Of a stretch of 64,000 nt of DNA, positions 1-14,700 are shown in pieces. The notes under the pieces are model-generated. The model did no database searches. It saw nothing but the letters and a program-made list of their open reading frames with translations, and was not told the DNA's origin. The position numbers and the translations under genes were made by a program. This stretch comes from Druceiella hillmani. Its lineage: Eukaryota; Arthropoda; Insecta; Lepidoptera; Hepialidae. The stretch is from contig JAYKKI010000132.1 of the NCBI GenBank assembly GCA_039881145.1, forward strand, positions 1,836,501-1,900,500, given 5' to 3'. Numbering within the stretch: the first letter of the stretch is position 1; each line of letters starts with the position of its first letter.

Positions 1-1840
<1,840 letters not shown>

Positions 1841-1844
1841 CCAA

Positions 1845-2035
1845 CATAAGTTACTGTACCATATGACCAAACAAATGGCCCCATGGTCTCCAGACCTAAA
1901 TACTCTTGATTTTTTATTTGAGATTTGCAAGAGAATTCAACAGTAAAGAGGAACTTTGGAAAAAAACAAAACAAGCAAGTGATAAGAAAAAAACGCAGTA
2001 TTGGTCACTGTAAATTTTGGGATTCTAAAATTCCG
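1845..2035 (+). pseudogene. Tc1-like transposase remnant
   Basis: A short plus-strand stretch starting about 1875 reads MAPWSPDLNTLDFLFEICKR, followed by Ile-Gln-Gln and a stop. This matches the third catalytic block of Tc1-type DDE transposases (W-P-x-x-S-P-D-L-N-P-I-E-N-L-W followed by a basic helix). The expected P-I-E is T-L-D here, so the catalytic Glu position is Asp or lost. Stops follow at once, and only a few residues resembling the family C-terminus remain. No terminal repeats were found. It is a dead fragment; exact family (Tc1, Tc3 or bari type) cannot be decided. Confidence 0.5.
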
Positions 2036-2163
2036 GCATTGTATTTAATTCAAATGTTAACTAAATGAACAATGTACTTGTATTTATTCATCAATAACTT
2101 TTTAATAATTTGATTTCTTTCATTATTTTAAATTATTTAAAACTTTACATCACTAATCAAACT

Positions 2164-2385
2164 TCATATTTTTCTTACTTTTTGTAATGGGATTTTATAA
2201 ATAACCGTTTCTTTTCCTCCGACAGATTGCCCCTTATTTAAAAATCCGCACGTGTTTTGTTGCATTGGGTTACGTTGACCTCGAAATTGACGTGTGGGGC
2301 CCGCAGTGTCGTTACAGTGGATGGTTCTGCGGCTTAAGATATAGACAGGGACTACGATATAAATGAACAGAGCTCGTAAAATCAT
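2164..2385 (-). other. unassigned 73-codon open frame in a GC-richer patch
   Basis: The minus-strand frame begins with a hydrophobic stretch (MILRALFIYIVVPVYIL) that could serve as a signal peptide. It continues into a polar, Cys-containing tail, and the DNA at 2215-2345 is clearly richer in G+C than its flanks. I do not recognise the protein. No polyadenylation signal or convincing splice donor was identified. It could be an exon, a scrap of mobile DNA or chance. Confidence 0.15.
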
Positions 2386-4359
2386 AATTATTAATAATTA
2401 CACAATTATTATATAATTAGAAATAAAATTAATTATTTCTTTTCATCTATCAATTGACTGGCTCAGTTAATTTTATTTATAATGTTTAGATGATTTGTTT
2501 GATTCGCAATTTTGTTGGCTACTACCACGAATTACTCAATGTAATTTAATTCTATGGCGAGTTTAATAGTCGATTGCTCACGAAAATTAATTCTTTGTTG
2601 TTTACTTAGTTATTAATTATTAATTATGCTTTATTGAATTAAGAAAACATCTCAAAGTGTTAAGAATGCCAAATATGATTTGATCTTCATGAAAATACAT
2701 TAAAAAAATATACAAGAATATTCAGTAATGGAAAAAATTTTAAGTGAAAGTATGGAATAATAGGCAATTAGTTAAAATGAAACTTTGGGTTCTGATTTTA
2801 AGTTTCTTTTTATATTAATATTCGACTGTTCACTGAATGAATTCACGGTTTTGATCGTCAATATACACGAGTAAATCTTCGTATTGATAAAATTGCTAGA
2901 TATAGTGTTTCGGGAAACATAGCCAAAAGGAAATATTCTATTATCTATAATAAAACGTTAGAATATAAGGAAATTTAATATATTTGTATATTTTCACTGA
3001 GGTATAGAACAGCTCGGCTGGAGGTGCGGCGAAGAGTATGTGCCCGCGAGTTCCGTTATATGTATTTGGGTTATAAGTGACATATGACATAATTTTATAG
3101 CATAGTAGATTTTTCTGAATTACAGTTTAAAAAATAATAATGATCCCTTCCAAATTTTATAAAATGTAATATTTGTACTAAGAGTAAAAATGTAAAGAAA
3201 GAGAAAAAGGAAATAACTATATTATCTTCTGTAACTTTAAAACTTTGGTTATAATGTAAGTACTGAAAAAAGTTAGATTTAGAAGAATAAGCTTTTTATA
3301 TCCGTGCTATTAAGGGAAGTAGGACAATTTTTATTTATTAACTTATATGATATTTCAGGTATTTCAAGGTCATTAAAATAAATAATAAAAAGCCATTTGA
3401 ATAGTTTGAAATGAAGAAAATATAAACGTTCGTTTTTAAATTCATTCAATGTTATGCATTAAAAGTTTGGGTTCGATATGAAATTAATTATTATTATTTG
3501 TACGTAAAGGTATTGACGTGATAAGAAATAAAAATAAATAATAATTCTAATTAAATCTCACTTTTAAAATGTGGTATATCTGAAATAATCTACGGCAATA
3601 TATACGTTGAGAATTACTGAGAATGGAATGATGTCTGAATTTTCTTTAATACGTTATATTCAGTTTAAACGTACGCATACATTAGAATAATATGAATTCA
3701 AAATTAATAATGATATTTAAAACTTTGGGCGAAATGAAGAAGTTTATTACCTGAGATGCAAATTAATCCACAACTACTATCGTGAAAAAATAATTGCAAA
3801 TATTATGTGCAAACATTCAATATTGAAATGCAATGCGTGAAAAAAGTACTAATTTTTTATAGTCAAGTATTACCGATAATAAATACTGAAAATATTGCTG
3901 GAAAAAAACTATTCTGTAGTTTTATTTCAAATATATAAACTGATCTAATTCCTCGAACTATACAATATGAACAGAGCGAACGTAGTGTTGTTACGAAGCA
4001 ACGTTTGCGATAGCGCTATTCAATCAAACTATATATTTAGGTTAAAATGACATACACAAACAATTATATATCATAAAAAAAGAGATTATTAATATAAGTT
4101 ATCTTTTGTATACGTTTCCGTTTTAGAATTGTTTATAGTTTTTTTATGGTGATAACAAAATAATACATTCTATAAAAACTACTTTTACAACCTTTTTTAT
4201 TTAAGAAGCGGCAATTTTTTTTGTCGCGTCCATAATTTTTTTTACTCTTAAGTACGCAATTAATGTACAAATGTTTCGATTATATTCTAACTATATTTTT
4301 TCTGTATCTTCTTCAAAATATAATTGCAATGAAATCAATATTTTCGGAATTGTGCCTCC
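2386..4359. other. AT-rich spacer, no gene seen
   Basis: No open frame of note. Two small GC-richer patches (3010-3060, and 3965-4020 containing agcgaacgtagtgttg) stand out against the AT background but match nothing I know. Confidence 0.4.
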
Positions 4360-4367
4360 ATCTGAGT

Positions 4368-5056
4368 TAGGGTTGCCAGATGTCCGGGATTTCCGGAATT
4401 GTCCCGAAATTTGTGATATTGTCCCATGTCCAGGAATGTAATAAATTTATCCCGGAAAGGTAAAAAATTATGGTTATTCTTATAAATTGTCTTTATTGGC
4501 ATTTTTCGTGAACCTATACATGCAATAGCTGCATTACATTTTGCTAGATTGATCAATGGAAAGAACGGAATCGCATGATTACGGATCAAGTCAAGGCATA
4601 AATTTAAATTCAAATAAATTGCAAAGAGTTAGAATTCAACTTCAATTTGAAGATAATAAACTGGATATTATTGTCATTGTCAAATTACGAAAGTTAAGCT
4701 TCGAGATGAAATCAGATAAGATTAATTATTGCAAGACAAATTTATTTTGCCAAATATTAGTTTTAGCTTTTAATAATTTGGATAAATGTGATTAACGTAA
4801 CAACTGTTTTTAAATTAAATGACTTATAATTATTCAATAAGTCAATAAACTTTATTAAAAAGTTCACTTTGTATTTTAGCACAAGAAAACGACTTTTTTA
4901 TTTATTTTTTTTAATCTGAATGTTATTTGTGTTCAAAATACCTTTTGTTGGGTTAAACTAATTTCTTGTTCTTAATTCACTGGTAGTTATAGATATAGTA
5001 GAAGAAATGTACGAGAACGAGAACGAGAAAAAGCAATTTTACATATGACAACCCTG
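4368..5056. mobile_element. hAT-like non-autonomous element, 689 bp
   Basis: The left end reads tAGGGTTGCCAGATG. The right end read in reverse is cCAGGGTTGTCATATG, giving an imperfect terminal inverted repeat of about 16 bp with the CAGGGTTG start typical of hAT-superfamily termini. The flanking 8-mers are atctgagt (4360-4367) and gcctgagt (5057-5064), identical at six of eight positions with two transitions, as expected for an aged 8-bp hAT target-site duplication. Short internal repeats of tcccgg and ccgggat lie just inside the left end. No transposase frame is present; the two opposed ~80-92 codon frames inside carry no known domain. It therefore looks like a deletion derivative mobilised in trans. 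Confidence 0.7.
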
Positions 5057-5064
5057 GCCTGAGT

Positions 5065-5556
5065 AGACTGTGCGCTAGAAGGATAAACATTCTAAAGTAC
5101 AATAACAACATTATCTGGATTTGCACTTCAGATCCATTCCTATCAGTTTCAATATAATAGAGATTTGCGATAGATCAAGAGGATTTGAATGTTTACTTGC
5201 CATATATTATTTGAAGGTTATCTAATAATTATCATGATGGCCCGTACTAGGTAATTATTCTCCTCGTAGATAATTTTTGGAAGAAATAAGAACATGTATG
5301 ATTTCGAAATATCTATAAAATGGAGTTTTGTAGACTTTTAAAATTATCAATGTACTTTAACAAAAACAATTGTAATTACAATTTTTAACCAAAACATTAG
5401 CTTCTAGGTTTTTTCAGATTTATAAATTCAACAATTGGAAAATTACAAGGACTAGGAGATGGGCTTGAAAATAAAGAATGTCAAACAGGAAATTCATTTT
5501 ATTTTTAAAGCCCAACCTTGTGTGCGCAACATTTTTTCACCTAATTGATATTTATG
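5065..5556. other. spacer between hAT-like element and mariner fragment
   Basis: AT-rich, with no open frame or repeat recognised. Confidence 0.4.
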
Positions 5557-5931
5557 TAGGCAGATTTCAATGTTTGAAAAATTGTAAAAAAGAACTACAC
5601 CTCTAATACGAAGTAGGTTTATTTTAACTTTATAACAACAAATGCGGATTTTATTTTTTAAAAACCACGTTTTCCAAATGACGGCCATCGAGTCTAGCAC
5701 GTATGTTTTCAAAAACGCGTTTGCAGAGCGACTGGGATATCCTACTGAGTTCGCCTCGAATATTTTCTTTAAGTTGTGTCACAGTGCTCGGATTTGTTTT
5801 GTAAACAACGGATTTTAAGTATCCCCATAAGAAAAAGTCACATGGTCTTAAATCGGGTGACCTAGATGGCCACGATACGGTACCGTTTCGGGATATGTTT
5901 TTTTTCTGGAAATAACTGCCGCACTGCATTC
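5557..5931 (-). mobile_element. DD41D-type mariner copy 1, 3' fragment
   Basis: This minus-strand fragment keeps only the transposase C-terminal third: the last catalytic block around SPDLRPCDFFLWGYLK and the C-terminal helix region. Compared with the three longer copies (27.8, 46.7 and 57.2 kb), the outer half of the terminal repeat is missing. A short in-frame deletion removes the segment read elsewhere as LEECV. Homology stops abruptly at 5931, exactly where copy 2 continues with its coding sequence, and LINE sequence begins beyond it. The catalytic Asp of CDFF is present but the rest of the catalytic core is gone, so it cannot encode an active enzyme. Confidence 0.88.
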
Positions 5932-5964
5932 TTAATTCATAATAATTTATGCATGGGAACTGTC

Positions 5965-6490
5965 TGTTGATCATACCGCAGGGAATGAGCGTACCTTGCA
6001 CCTCATGACGGTGGGAATTACCAAAATCATCTCCGGCCCTTTCAAGCCAGAAAAAGAGTCAGACAGGGATGTATTATGTTTACAATTATTTTTAATATCT
6101 ATGGTGAACATGCAATAAGAAATCCCCTAGAAGGATGGGGTAAGGAATTTCTGTCGGTGGCGTTAAAATCGATAACACGAAACTATTCGCGTATTTCGTG
6201 TTCTTAATAATTCTATATAGTTTGGAATGGTAGATGATTCGGACAATGGAAAGAAGGAAGATTGAAGCTTTTCAAAAATATGGCGCTGAAGAATGATATT
6301 TCGCATACCATGTACTGCGAAAAGAACGAACAAGTCTATACTTGAGTAGTTAAAATCAAATCTAGGCCTTTCAACGATCTGTCACCAAAGGATTATTAGT
6401 TTCCTTGATCATATTGCCCGCCAACTACATAATCTCAAGGACGATCAACAAGAATGCTATATCGTTATAGCAAATTTCAAGTCTCTATAT
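5965..6490 (+). pseudogene. non-LTR retrotransposon (LINE) reverse transcriptase remnant
   Basis: The plus-strand translation in shifting frames gives, in order, FKPEKRVRQGCIM (the conserved G-V-R-Q-G-C block before the RT palm), NIYGEHAIRN, then MERRKIEAFQKYGAEE, HVLRKERTSLYL and LDHIARQLHNL. The last blocks correspond to the R-x-x-A-F-E-M-W-C, P-W-x-x-x-R-T-N-x-S-V-L and G-H-x-x-R-R segments downstream of RT in many insect LINEs. The catalytic F/Y-A-D-D block is missing from the remnant, and stops and frameshifts separate the pieces. It begins within a few tens of bases of the truncated mariner copy 1. The clade (RTE, CR1 or Jockey type) cannot be fixed from these motifs. Confidence 0.65.
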
Positions 6491-6499
6491 CAAACAATT

Positions 6500-7740
6500 T
6501 GTGAGAAATATTTGTGTAGCTCTACAATAATTCTCGAACTATTATATGTAATATTCGTATGCAAATAACTTTAGGTATTACATATTGAGATATATGTGGA
6601 TCAGTAGATTTGATCATTATAACAAGTTTCCTTATGAAACTAACTGCGACAGTTTATAATATTTACGTTTCTTCCTTTCGAGGTACAAATCCAAGAAATG
6701 CGAACAAATAATAAATCATCAAGTTTTCATGGTAGATATAAGAAATAGGATTTTTTTATTTAAAAAGAGGCCAAAACAAAACGATTAGAGTTTTACAACA
6801 GTAAATTTTTTCTTCATATAATTTTTAATTATTTTTTATAAACTCATTTTTCGAAAAATTTGTAGGCCTTATCTTTTTTCTCATTTTTCATTATTTACGA
6901 ATATTATATCTCTAAATAAACGTCTTTCATTATTTCACTTTTGTTTCGTACAATAATGATTATCCACTACAGTGGTCAACTGATTATCACCTACAAAAAA
7001 ACCTTGAAAATATATCACTTTGGACTCTTAAGTTCTCAATAATAAAACGAAATAATTAATGAATATTTGAAGAAAGACTAACAAGTCTAGAAGAAATTTT
7101 TTGTGGTGAATTATTTGACATTATATTCCCTGAATATAATTTATGACCTGAAATAACATTTAGTTTTACATTTACTTTTTACAGCAAATTTCACATCTAC
7201 CTCTTGCAAATGTCCAAAGTCGTTCACCGGAAGTGAGACTACTGCATGTCTCAAATGCTACGTGCCTTTCAGGTGTACGTAGGTGAAGGTATATGTTAGA
7301 GAGAAATCGGAACTGAAATTGTATATTTTCGTTTAACATATCGTTTAGATTGCAAACCATAGTTATTTTGTTAATTTTAACATAAACTATTTAAAAATTG
7401 TAACAAGTTTTCTGTGTTTTAAACGAAAAATATAAATGTATAGAAAATATCGTTAAAGGTACTGATAGTTTAGAGAAATTTTTCACTCAATACAGCCCAA
7501 ATATAAATACCTTAATATTTAGGTCGGAGTAAAGAAAGTGGACTATTATTCTTATAATGCAGAAATAAGGTCATAGTGCCTCATGGTACCCTCTCCGCTT
7601 ATTCGAAATATCGACATTAATTAAATAAAGTCCAAAATATATGGAGTTATTAGTTGGGGAAAATTTCAAAACCAGTTTCCTAAAACTTTTACAAATACAT
7701 ATTTACACATACTTATTTTCTTAATTTTTAGTATAGTCTA
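6500..7740. other. AT-rich spacer, no gene seen
   Basis: Only frames under 65 codons are present and no domain was recognised. It separates the plus-strand and minus-strand LINE remnants. Confidence 0.4.
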
Positions 7741-7751
7741 AGATATATTGG

Positions 7752-8850
7752 AATTATCATCATTGGTCTATATATTTTAACTGCTGGACATAGGCCTTTC
7801 TGAAGGTATGCCGCTATACACGTTCCGCTATCTTCCTATACTCCTATTCTTCCCAACGAATTATTCAGATTTGTCAGATTGTTCCACACTTCGTTTCAAG
7901 GTTCGCGATTTCCACTTGAGGATTCGTCTACCGCGTTGGTTATCGCTTCTTCGGTAAACAGGGATTGCCCATTGCCACATCAGCTTGTAGATATTAAGTG
8001 TTATGTTGACTACTATGGTTTTACAAAGAAATTTATTAATTAAGTATATGTAATTTAAATTTATGAATTAAGCCGATCACGAATATTCATATTTCAGCAT
8101 TTGTTAAAGACCTTGAATATTTTAGTTTTACAAATAAATTATTCATTTCGGATTTTATCCTTCAGAGAAGCTACATGCATAACTCTTTGGTGATCGACTG
8201 TAAATTTATTGATCAGACCGATGTGAATGTCTATATTTCAACGCGGGTTTCATCATTAACTTAAGCACATGACTGCAGAATCGAAGACTTAAACTTTTGA
8301 CAAATTCTTTAAACACTATTCAGTCTAGTCAAATTCTTCTCTTACTTTCTTTGTCGAACACAGTTGAGTTATTTGCTGTGATAAATATACTCTTGGACAT
8401 CTTCTATGTCAATATTACCGATGTTCACCAGTCTTAGTAACTATGTCAATATTACCGATGTTCACCAGTCTTAGTAAAAGTGAAAATAACTTTAGTTTTG
8501 TTCAAGTTTATATTTAAACTTACTTCTCTGAAACAAAAGGCGAAGCCAGTCAGCATTTTTATCAAATCCTGCTGTGTTTTTGCTAGAATTACCATGTTGT
8601 CAGCGAATATTTGCATGCGTCGCTATTTCTAGCCCAAATCCAATGAAGATTCCTGTTTAAACGTTTGGAGCAGCTTTGGAGACAAAACGTCTATCTGTCT
8701 CTCTCTTCAGAGCAGTTAAATAAGTCTTGCTACTGGTTTCTGTACTTGTGAAAATAGTATATAGACTCTGCAATACTTCGATACGTCGTTAACCGTCTTG
8801 GCACTGTTGGAAACAGTCCAGAGGAGCCCAAATTTGAATAGAGACAAATG
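7752..8850 (-). pseudogene. LINE reverse transcriptase and 3' end, decayed
   Basis: On the minus strand the order is: VLSPKLL, the G-D-x-L-S-P-x-L-F block of RT (about 8680); then RMQIFADNMVILAKTQQDL (about 8570-8625), which is the catalytic F-A-D-D box with the second Asp changed to Asn; then SLNINLNKTKVIF. Much further on (about 7880-7985) comes MWQWAIPVYRRSDNQRGRRI followed by LKWKSRTLKRSV, the conserved W-x-W-A-G-H-x-x-R-R region near the end of such ORFs. The element ends with a short (CAT)n tract read on the plus strand as attatcatcattgg, next to tgctggacataggcc. Several frames and stops intervene, and unrelated AT-rich DNA (about 8010-8160) may be an insertion. This is a dead RTE- or CR1-type copy. 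Confidence 0.72.
8403..8477. repeat. perfect 37-bp tandem duplication
   Basis: The unit beginning ctatgtcaatattaccgatg and ending cttagtaa occurs twice head to tail without a mismatch. It lies inside the decayed LINE just described, whose other sequence has drifted heavily, so the duplication is younger than the decay. Confidence 0.93.
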
Positions 8851-11390
8851 CATTTTCGTAGTACACAAAAGCTTAACAACAGTTGGCTAAATTCTGCAAT
8901 ATGACTTACCGCAGGTTAATGCAGTCTATGCTGCTGCCGCCTCCTCAAAAGTCAGCTTATTCTAGATGCGAAAATTGTTAATTTTGACACTTTCGGTGAA
9001 AAATCTTGAGAATAAATTGTAGAAGTTAAATTGGTCGATAGTTATTAAATCATATCCTATCTAAAACGATGGTATTGAACAATCCCTCGTATACGCAAAT
9101 TTTTCCTATCTTCACTAATATTATAAATACAAAAACGTGTTGGTTTTTCCTTATGCATATCGTAACGGTGCAATAGGTCAATGTAATTTTTGCACAGATA
9201 TATAAGCTGCTTTTTTGAAAAATATCATTTGTTTGGAATTTCTTTTATTTAAAACTGAAAAAAAAAGAATTATGAATTATGAATCGACGTCTCAATATAC
9301 GTTATTTTTAAAGTCCAAAAAATTACATATACACAATACAAAGAGCAACAGAATCATTCCATTTAATCCCTACTTGGGAAGGAAATTTTTTTTCGTCGTC
9401 AACTGAAATACAAAATCACAAGTAAAACAATTTAGTATTTAAATTTCGTCAATTACTCTAAATGAAATTGTATTTTAAATTACTCTCCATAAATTTGTTA
9501 TTATAACCCATACACTTGTAATTATAATAATTATAATCGCAAAGCCAGGGATAAAAGCAAATAAAATGTAGATTTTTATTTCCAGTCATGCCATCCCTTT
9601 ATTTAATATATTTAGCTTTTAATGCCAGATATCACTAGTATTACTAGACACAGAAAATATATGAATTTATTTTAACTATTTACGTATATTATAATAAGGT
9701 GAATGAAAAGTGTTTGATATAAAATGAGTGACTTTAAAAAGGAGTGAAATATAATTGGTGCCAGAGAAACGTCGATGCCAGAATTCTTAGTAACGAATTT
9801 AATTTAAAAATTGTATTTATTATTTTAAAAGACGAGGGAAGTTTTATTATTGTGGCTACTACATAAAACTTTGGAAATACAGGTTAAAATATGATTTCCA
9901 GTTTCAACGTTTCAACTTATTACAATCGTTTTCCCCTCATCCAAAGATATAATCTTAGCTTGACTTCTCTGCATCCCACTTTAGTATTAGGCTTATTTAA
10001 ACCCTTTTATAATTAATTTTGAAAAGAAATTACTGTAACAAGAGCAAAAGAAAAGGTCGCTCATGTATTGTTAATTTATTTAATTATTAATGAAATAAAT
10101 AACTGATGTACAATCATCTAATTAATTTTGTATTACTAATTATTATGTTGTCTAAACAAAACTAATGTCATTACTAAAATATATAAAACAAATCTTATCA
10201 TGTTTTCTTCAAGAAGCAAACATCACAAGGAAAAATCAGCTTTTCGGTGAAAACGCTGTGAATGAAAGTGTGAGTGTGATGAATTCACACAAAATAGTTT
10301 TCCACGATTCATTTCACAGCTCTAAGAAGATTGACTTTATTTATTTGGAAAGATAAATCAACTCTCACATCTCATACACACAGACTCTTGATAAACGTAG
10401 TAGGACGCTTGTAGGTGATCAGCTCACTTCATGTGCTCTCGGAGAGGGCGCGAAGTTATTTGTAGGTGACAATGGGTAAACATTGCGACTTCTTTCACAT
10501 TGATATACTATTTCATTTTAGATATATAGGTAGTTACTTGGAAGCCGTCATAATATTTATTTTTTATCCTCAAGACGCGAGTTTACTTCTTAATTTTTTA
10601 ACTGAACAAGTCAGTTGTATTGTCATTGTATTAAACCAAAGCATAATTACCAGAAAAATATTTTATTTAATTATAGTTATTTTAAAAAAGGTTTAACGCA
10701 ACATAAAATAAGATGAATAATATATTACTTTAGGTAGAAGCAGACATTATTTGCGAGAATAGTTTTTAAAAACAAATAATGGGAAAATTAAATATTTGTT
10801 TCTCAAGGCTGTCCAGTGTCGGAAAAGTAAGTGAAAATATTATTTGTCCAAATTACCAAATATAATTCTTACTATTTTCAAATTAATTATATTTCAGTAA
10901 TATCCCGTGTTATTACTGTACTAAAATTACTCAACATGTAGAACCAATATGCATAAGCATACCGACACAATAAAGTAAAAAATTACGTCAGATGCAGGAA
11001 ACTAATCAGTTTTAGGAGTACGTAAATTTTTTCTGGAGTACGTAAAAAAGGTAATTAAATTGTTTAATCAATATATCTAGAAACCAAACGTGTAATATTT
11101 TTTAGTATCAAAAAAAGTCGATCATGTGCAAGCCGTACATGCACAGTTAATGCTCCGTGCCTTAAATGAATAATGATAATACACTTCGACTATGTACAGC
11201 ATTGTTACCGATTTTGGATGTCAGCAAATATAAAAATAAGCATCCAAATAAGATGACGTAAATATAATATTTCAACACTTATAAAGAAGTTAACAGATTT
11301 ATTTCTTATAACAAATAATTTCCCTAGAGCTTTTCAATCCTGAGAAGTTTGTTTTGATCTCAATGTAATTCTCAAAAACAATTAGTTTTT
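8851..11390. other. AT-rich spacer, no gene seen
   Basis: Part of 8850-8960 may be the upstream continuation of the minus-strand LINE. A weak stem (gctgtgaatgaa at 10255 with ttcatttcacagc at 10308) encloses a smaller one. Frames of 60-76 codons here have no recognisable domain. Confidence 0.35.
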
Positions 11391-11394
11391 AAAA

Positions 11395-11770
11395 TTTATT
11401 CTGTTGCAAAATATGGCGGACAGCAATTTTTAAGCAGTTTTCGGCAATATTTAAAAAAAATTATAAAAAAATACATATTGTCGAATGTGGGCTCCAACAA
11501 ATTCGTACTTGCCACTATACACGATGCCTTTGAATTTTTTTCTTTTCGCAGTTTACCTCCTGAAATTAACCACAGAACCGAAATGAAATTTTTGTTCTCC
11601 ATTGTCTGTAATTGAGCCACCGTACCCTAACCTCTGCGCTAAATTTAAAATTATTACTTGAAGAGTTTTTGATAAAATCGTACGTGACAAGTGGACGGAC
11701 GTATAGACAGCGGAGTGATTCCATAAGTGTTTCGTTTTGGCAATTTTGCCCATGAATACTAAGTAAATGG
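11395..11770 (-). repeat. probable decayed dispersed repeat
   Basis: Three overlapping minus-strand frames and the plus-strand motif gtggacggacgtatagacag make this stretch more complex than its flanks. The gtccgtcc-like wording resembles the low-complexity segment in abundant insect repeats, including the block near 62.04 kb. Its boundaries and class are not determinable here. Confidence 0.28.
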
Positions 11771-14700
11771 ATATGAAAACGACATTTATTTGAAATTGAT
11801 TGTATGATCAAGACATTTATTTTAAATGAATTGTTTTATTAAATGAATGAGTATCTTATTTTTAAACGAATACATAAGTTTTTAACGTAAGGTACCCATT
11901 AATTTTTTTAACACACAATATTTATAAATTTTACCGTTGTGTATTTCGATTTGCGGTCATTACTAGTTATTCCTTAAAATCAATTTCATCGATAAAATTT
12001 TATTGTTGCATTTTAATGGAATAATCAAATGTAATCTCGTCACTGTGTGATTTTGAGAGTTTATTGATATCTTTTCTAAATTAATTTTAAAAGCCAAGTT
12101 AACGACCGAAATTTATGTAACGACTATAATATTCGAAACAAACAAATTGTGTGAAGAGTTTGTACTTGAAATATATCTATGTATATAATCAACCAAGCTA
12201 GGAAGCGTGACGAGTCATGCGCCGTGGGAAAAAAATAGATAACATCGAATTTATATAAGTCGAAATTACCTGAGTACGTCGCAGGATATTATTTTTTTAC
12301 TAATTATTTATTTGCAGCTTTTGAGGTAAATTGGAATACATTAAATCAATTACGGTTAAATCTAGAGCGTCTTTACAAAATTAGTTTTCAAATTCGCAAA
12401 ACTTGCAGGAGATATAGAATTTAGAGATTATGAAAAAATAAAAATCCTCGGTCCATACAAGGTTAGTATATTCAGAAAAGTATATTTTCCTTTCGATTTC
12501 ATTTCGGTTTCTTAAAATAAGCATCATTCTTTATATAATTTGCAATTCATATTTAACTGTTTTGTAGTTTTGCTAGTAAAGAATGTTTCTAATTATTAAA
12601 ATCACTTATATACATTGTAAATTTGAATCTTGATCAATGGATGTTTCGATAAACATAAATTAGTGGAAGGGTTCTGCTACATTCATTCCTTTCCACTCAT
12701 TTTGATGCCAAGATCAAATTAGATATAATCAATTAAAATATTTTAAGAGAAACTGATTTTAGAAATTAAAGTTGCATAGAAAAAATACTAAAATATATAA
12801 TCCATGTTTTCAAATGTTTATTCTAGATGTTTCAGAAATGGAAAACAGTTGCATATAGGTAGATGATATTAAAATAACGCATGGGAAATTTTTTTCTAGT
12901 GACGTAAACAAAAATATAAAAAATTAATTAATGTCAAAAAATGTATTATGTTGCTAAATTACAACAGTGAAGAAAATATCCGAATATAACTAAATTGATT
13001 ATATAAAAAGTTAATAACATTTTTAAAGTCACCAAACATCGAAACAGGCAGCAACAAACGATCTAAGGATGCGCGTTGGAGGAATGCCGTAATTATGTTG
13101 ATATCACTACTCTCAATACATCATCTCGATATCCACTTAATTACACAAGCGATCCTACTTCGGTCAGAGTGTTGTATTTCTCACTCGGCTTCTTATTTAT
13201 TTCATCGACAAGAGGCGATCGAGGTCACTCGGGGAGAGCATTAACTGCCGCTTATAGTATACCGAGTGATTGTTAGTGGCCATTAATATTAGTCCCAAAT
13301 GGCATTGAGTGTGTGTTGGGATAGTGATGTGGGAAATATATCAAGTTTATAGTACGAGTATCTTTTGATATTTGCTTTTCGCGTTTCGAAAATATAATTT
13401 TGTCGAAGTTGGTAGGATTAAAATTTTTTATAGAAAATAAGCAATTTGCTGCATATTTATACAGTTTTGTTTATATTAAGAGGTCACATTAAGTTATAAA
13501 TTTCAAAAGAAAAACGATTTCGTCTTATTTTTAGGTAGGTTTTCTTATTCATTGTATCATAACAATATTTTGAGATTATGAAGAGAAAAAGTGAAGTCTT
13601 TTAGCCAAATGCTAAAAGTTGTGTAAAACGGAACTAGCTGGGTTGTAGTCAATAAAACATTTACACCCAAATATTTAAATGCCTTCTTTCACAGTTAAGA
13701 GTTTCAGTATAGAAATAAGTGTAATTTTGGTTAATTCTTGTTGGAAATTAACGTAAATGTAGCTCGACTTTATTTTATCTACAATTCCTTGAGAAAAGAT
13801 TTCAGTTTTTATGCGAACCCGTAATGTTATATAGATTCTGGACTACACTAAATATTGTAGTGTAATAATGGGTTAGTTCAATAGTTTAATAAAGAATTTG
13901 TCAAGTTACGTGATGTCAGCTCTTACAAGTTACGTGATGCCATATTACGTACTATTATACACCTGAACAAAAGATAAAGGTCATTGAACGTAACAATATA
14001 AATGCCGTTATACTTTTAAAATATTTCTCCAGCAGTATATATTTCTTATATTTTTCGTTTTTCAAAATTGGTGTGGAATTTATGTTCGTCAAATAAGATG
14101 TGACGGGTGGTTTAAGAAAATTTCAATTGGATTGGTAGCTGTGGTGATATCAAAAGAAAACGAAATATTGTCCATCTGCTAATATCTGAAAATATAAAGA
14201 TTTATATACTCAAGAAAATGAGACAATTAATACTCCAAAATAAGGTACCTATTTAAAATACAAACAGAAGAAACAATTTGTCATCTATATGTATTTCAAA
14301 TAGGTGTCTTGGAAATATCAAGAATATGTCCAAATTGAATAGCTTATTTTATAATTTTATTACTGATAAAAATAAAAACGTGTAAAGAAAAAAGCAAAAA
14401 TATATATTTTATGATTGTGGGTTCAGAATAGACCAAAAACAGGTCAAGCACTTTTGATGTTTTTGTTAACTAAAAATTGATATCTTAAAGATACACCTAT
14501 AAAAGTCATACTAGGCAACATATTTGCATGGCGGAAATAAAATTAATATTTGTAAACTATTTTACCGAAATACCTACTATCCTTAAATGATAACCTGCGC
14601 CGAAATGTTCATTGAATCCCCGTAATGCAGATTCTACTATACGTATTTTACACATTTTTTTAACTAAATTTAAAAATTCTAAACCTTTCAGAGTTACCTA

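Noticed and set aside
10255..10320. Stem gctgtgaatgaa with ttcatttcacagc around a smaller stem
   Set aside because: Imperfect (one bulge), short arms and a long spacer; weaker than the four exact inverted repeats reported.
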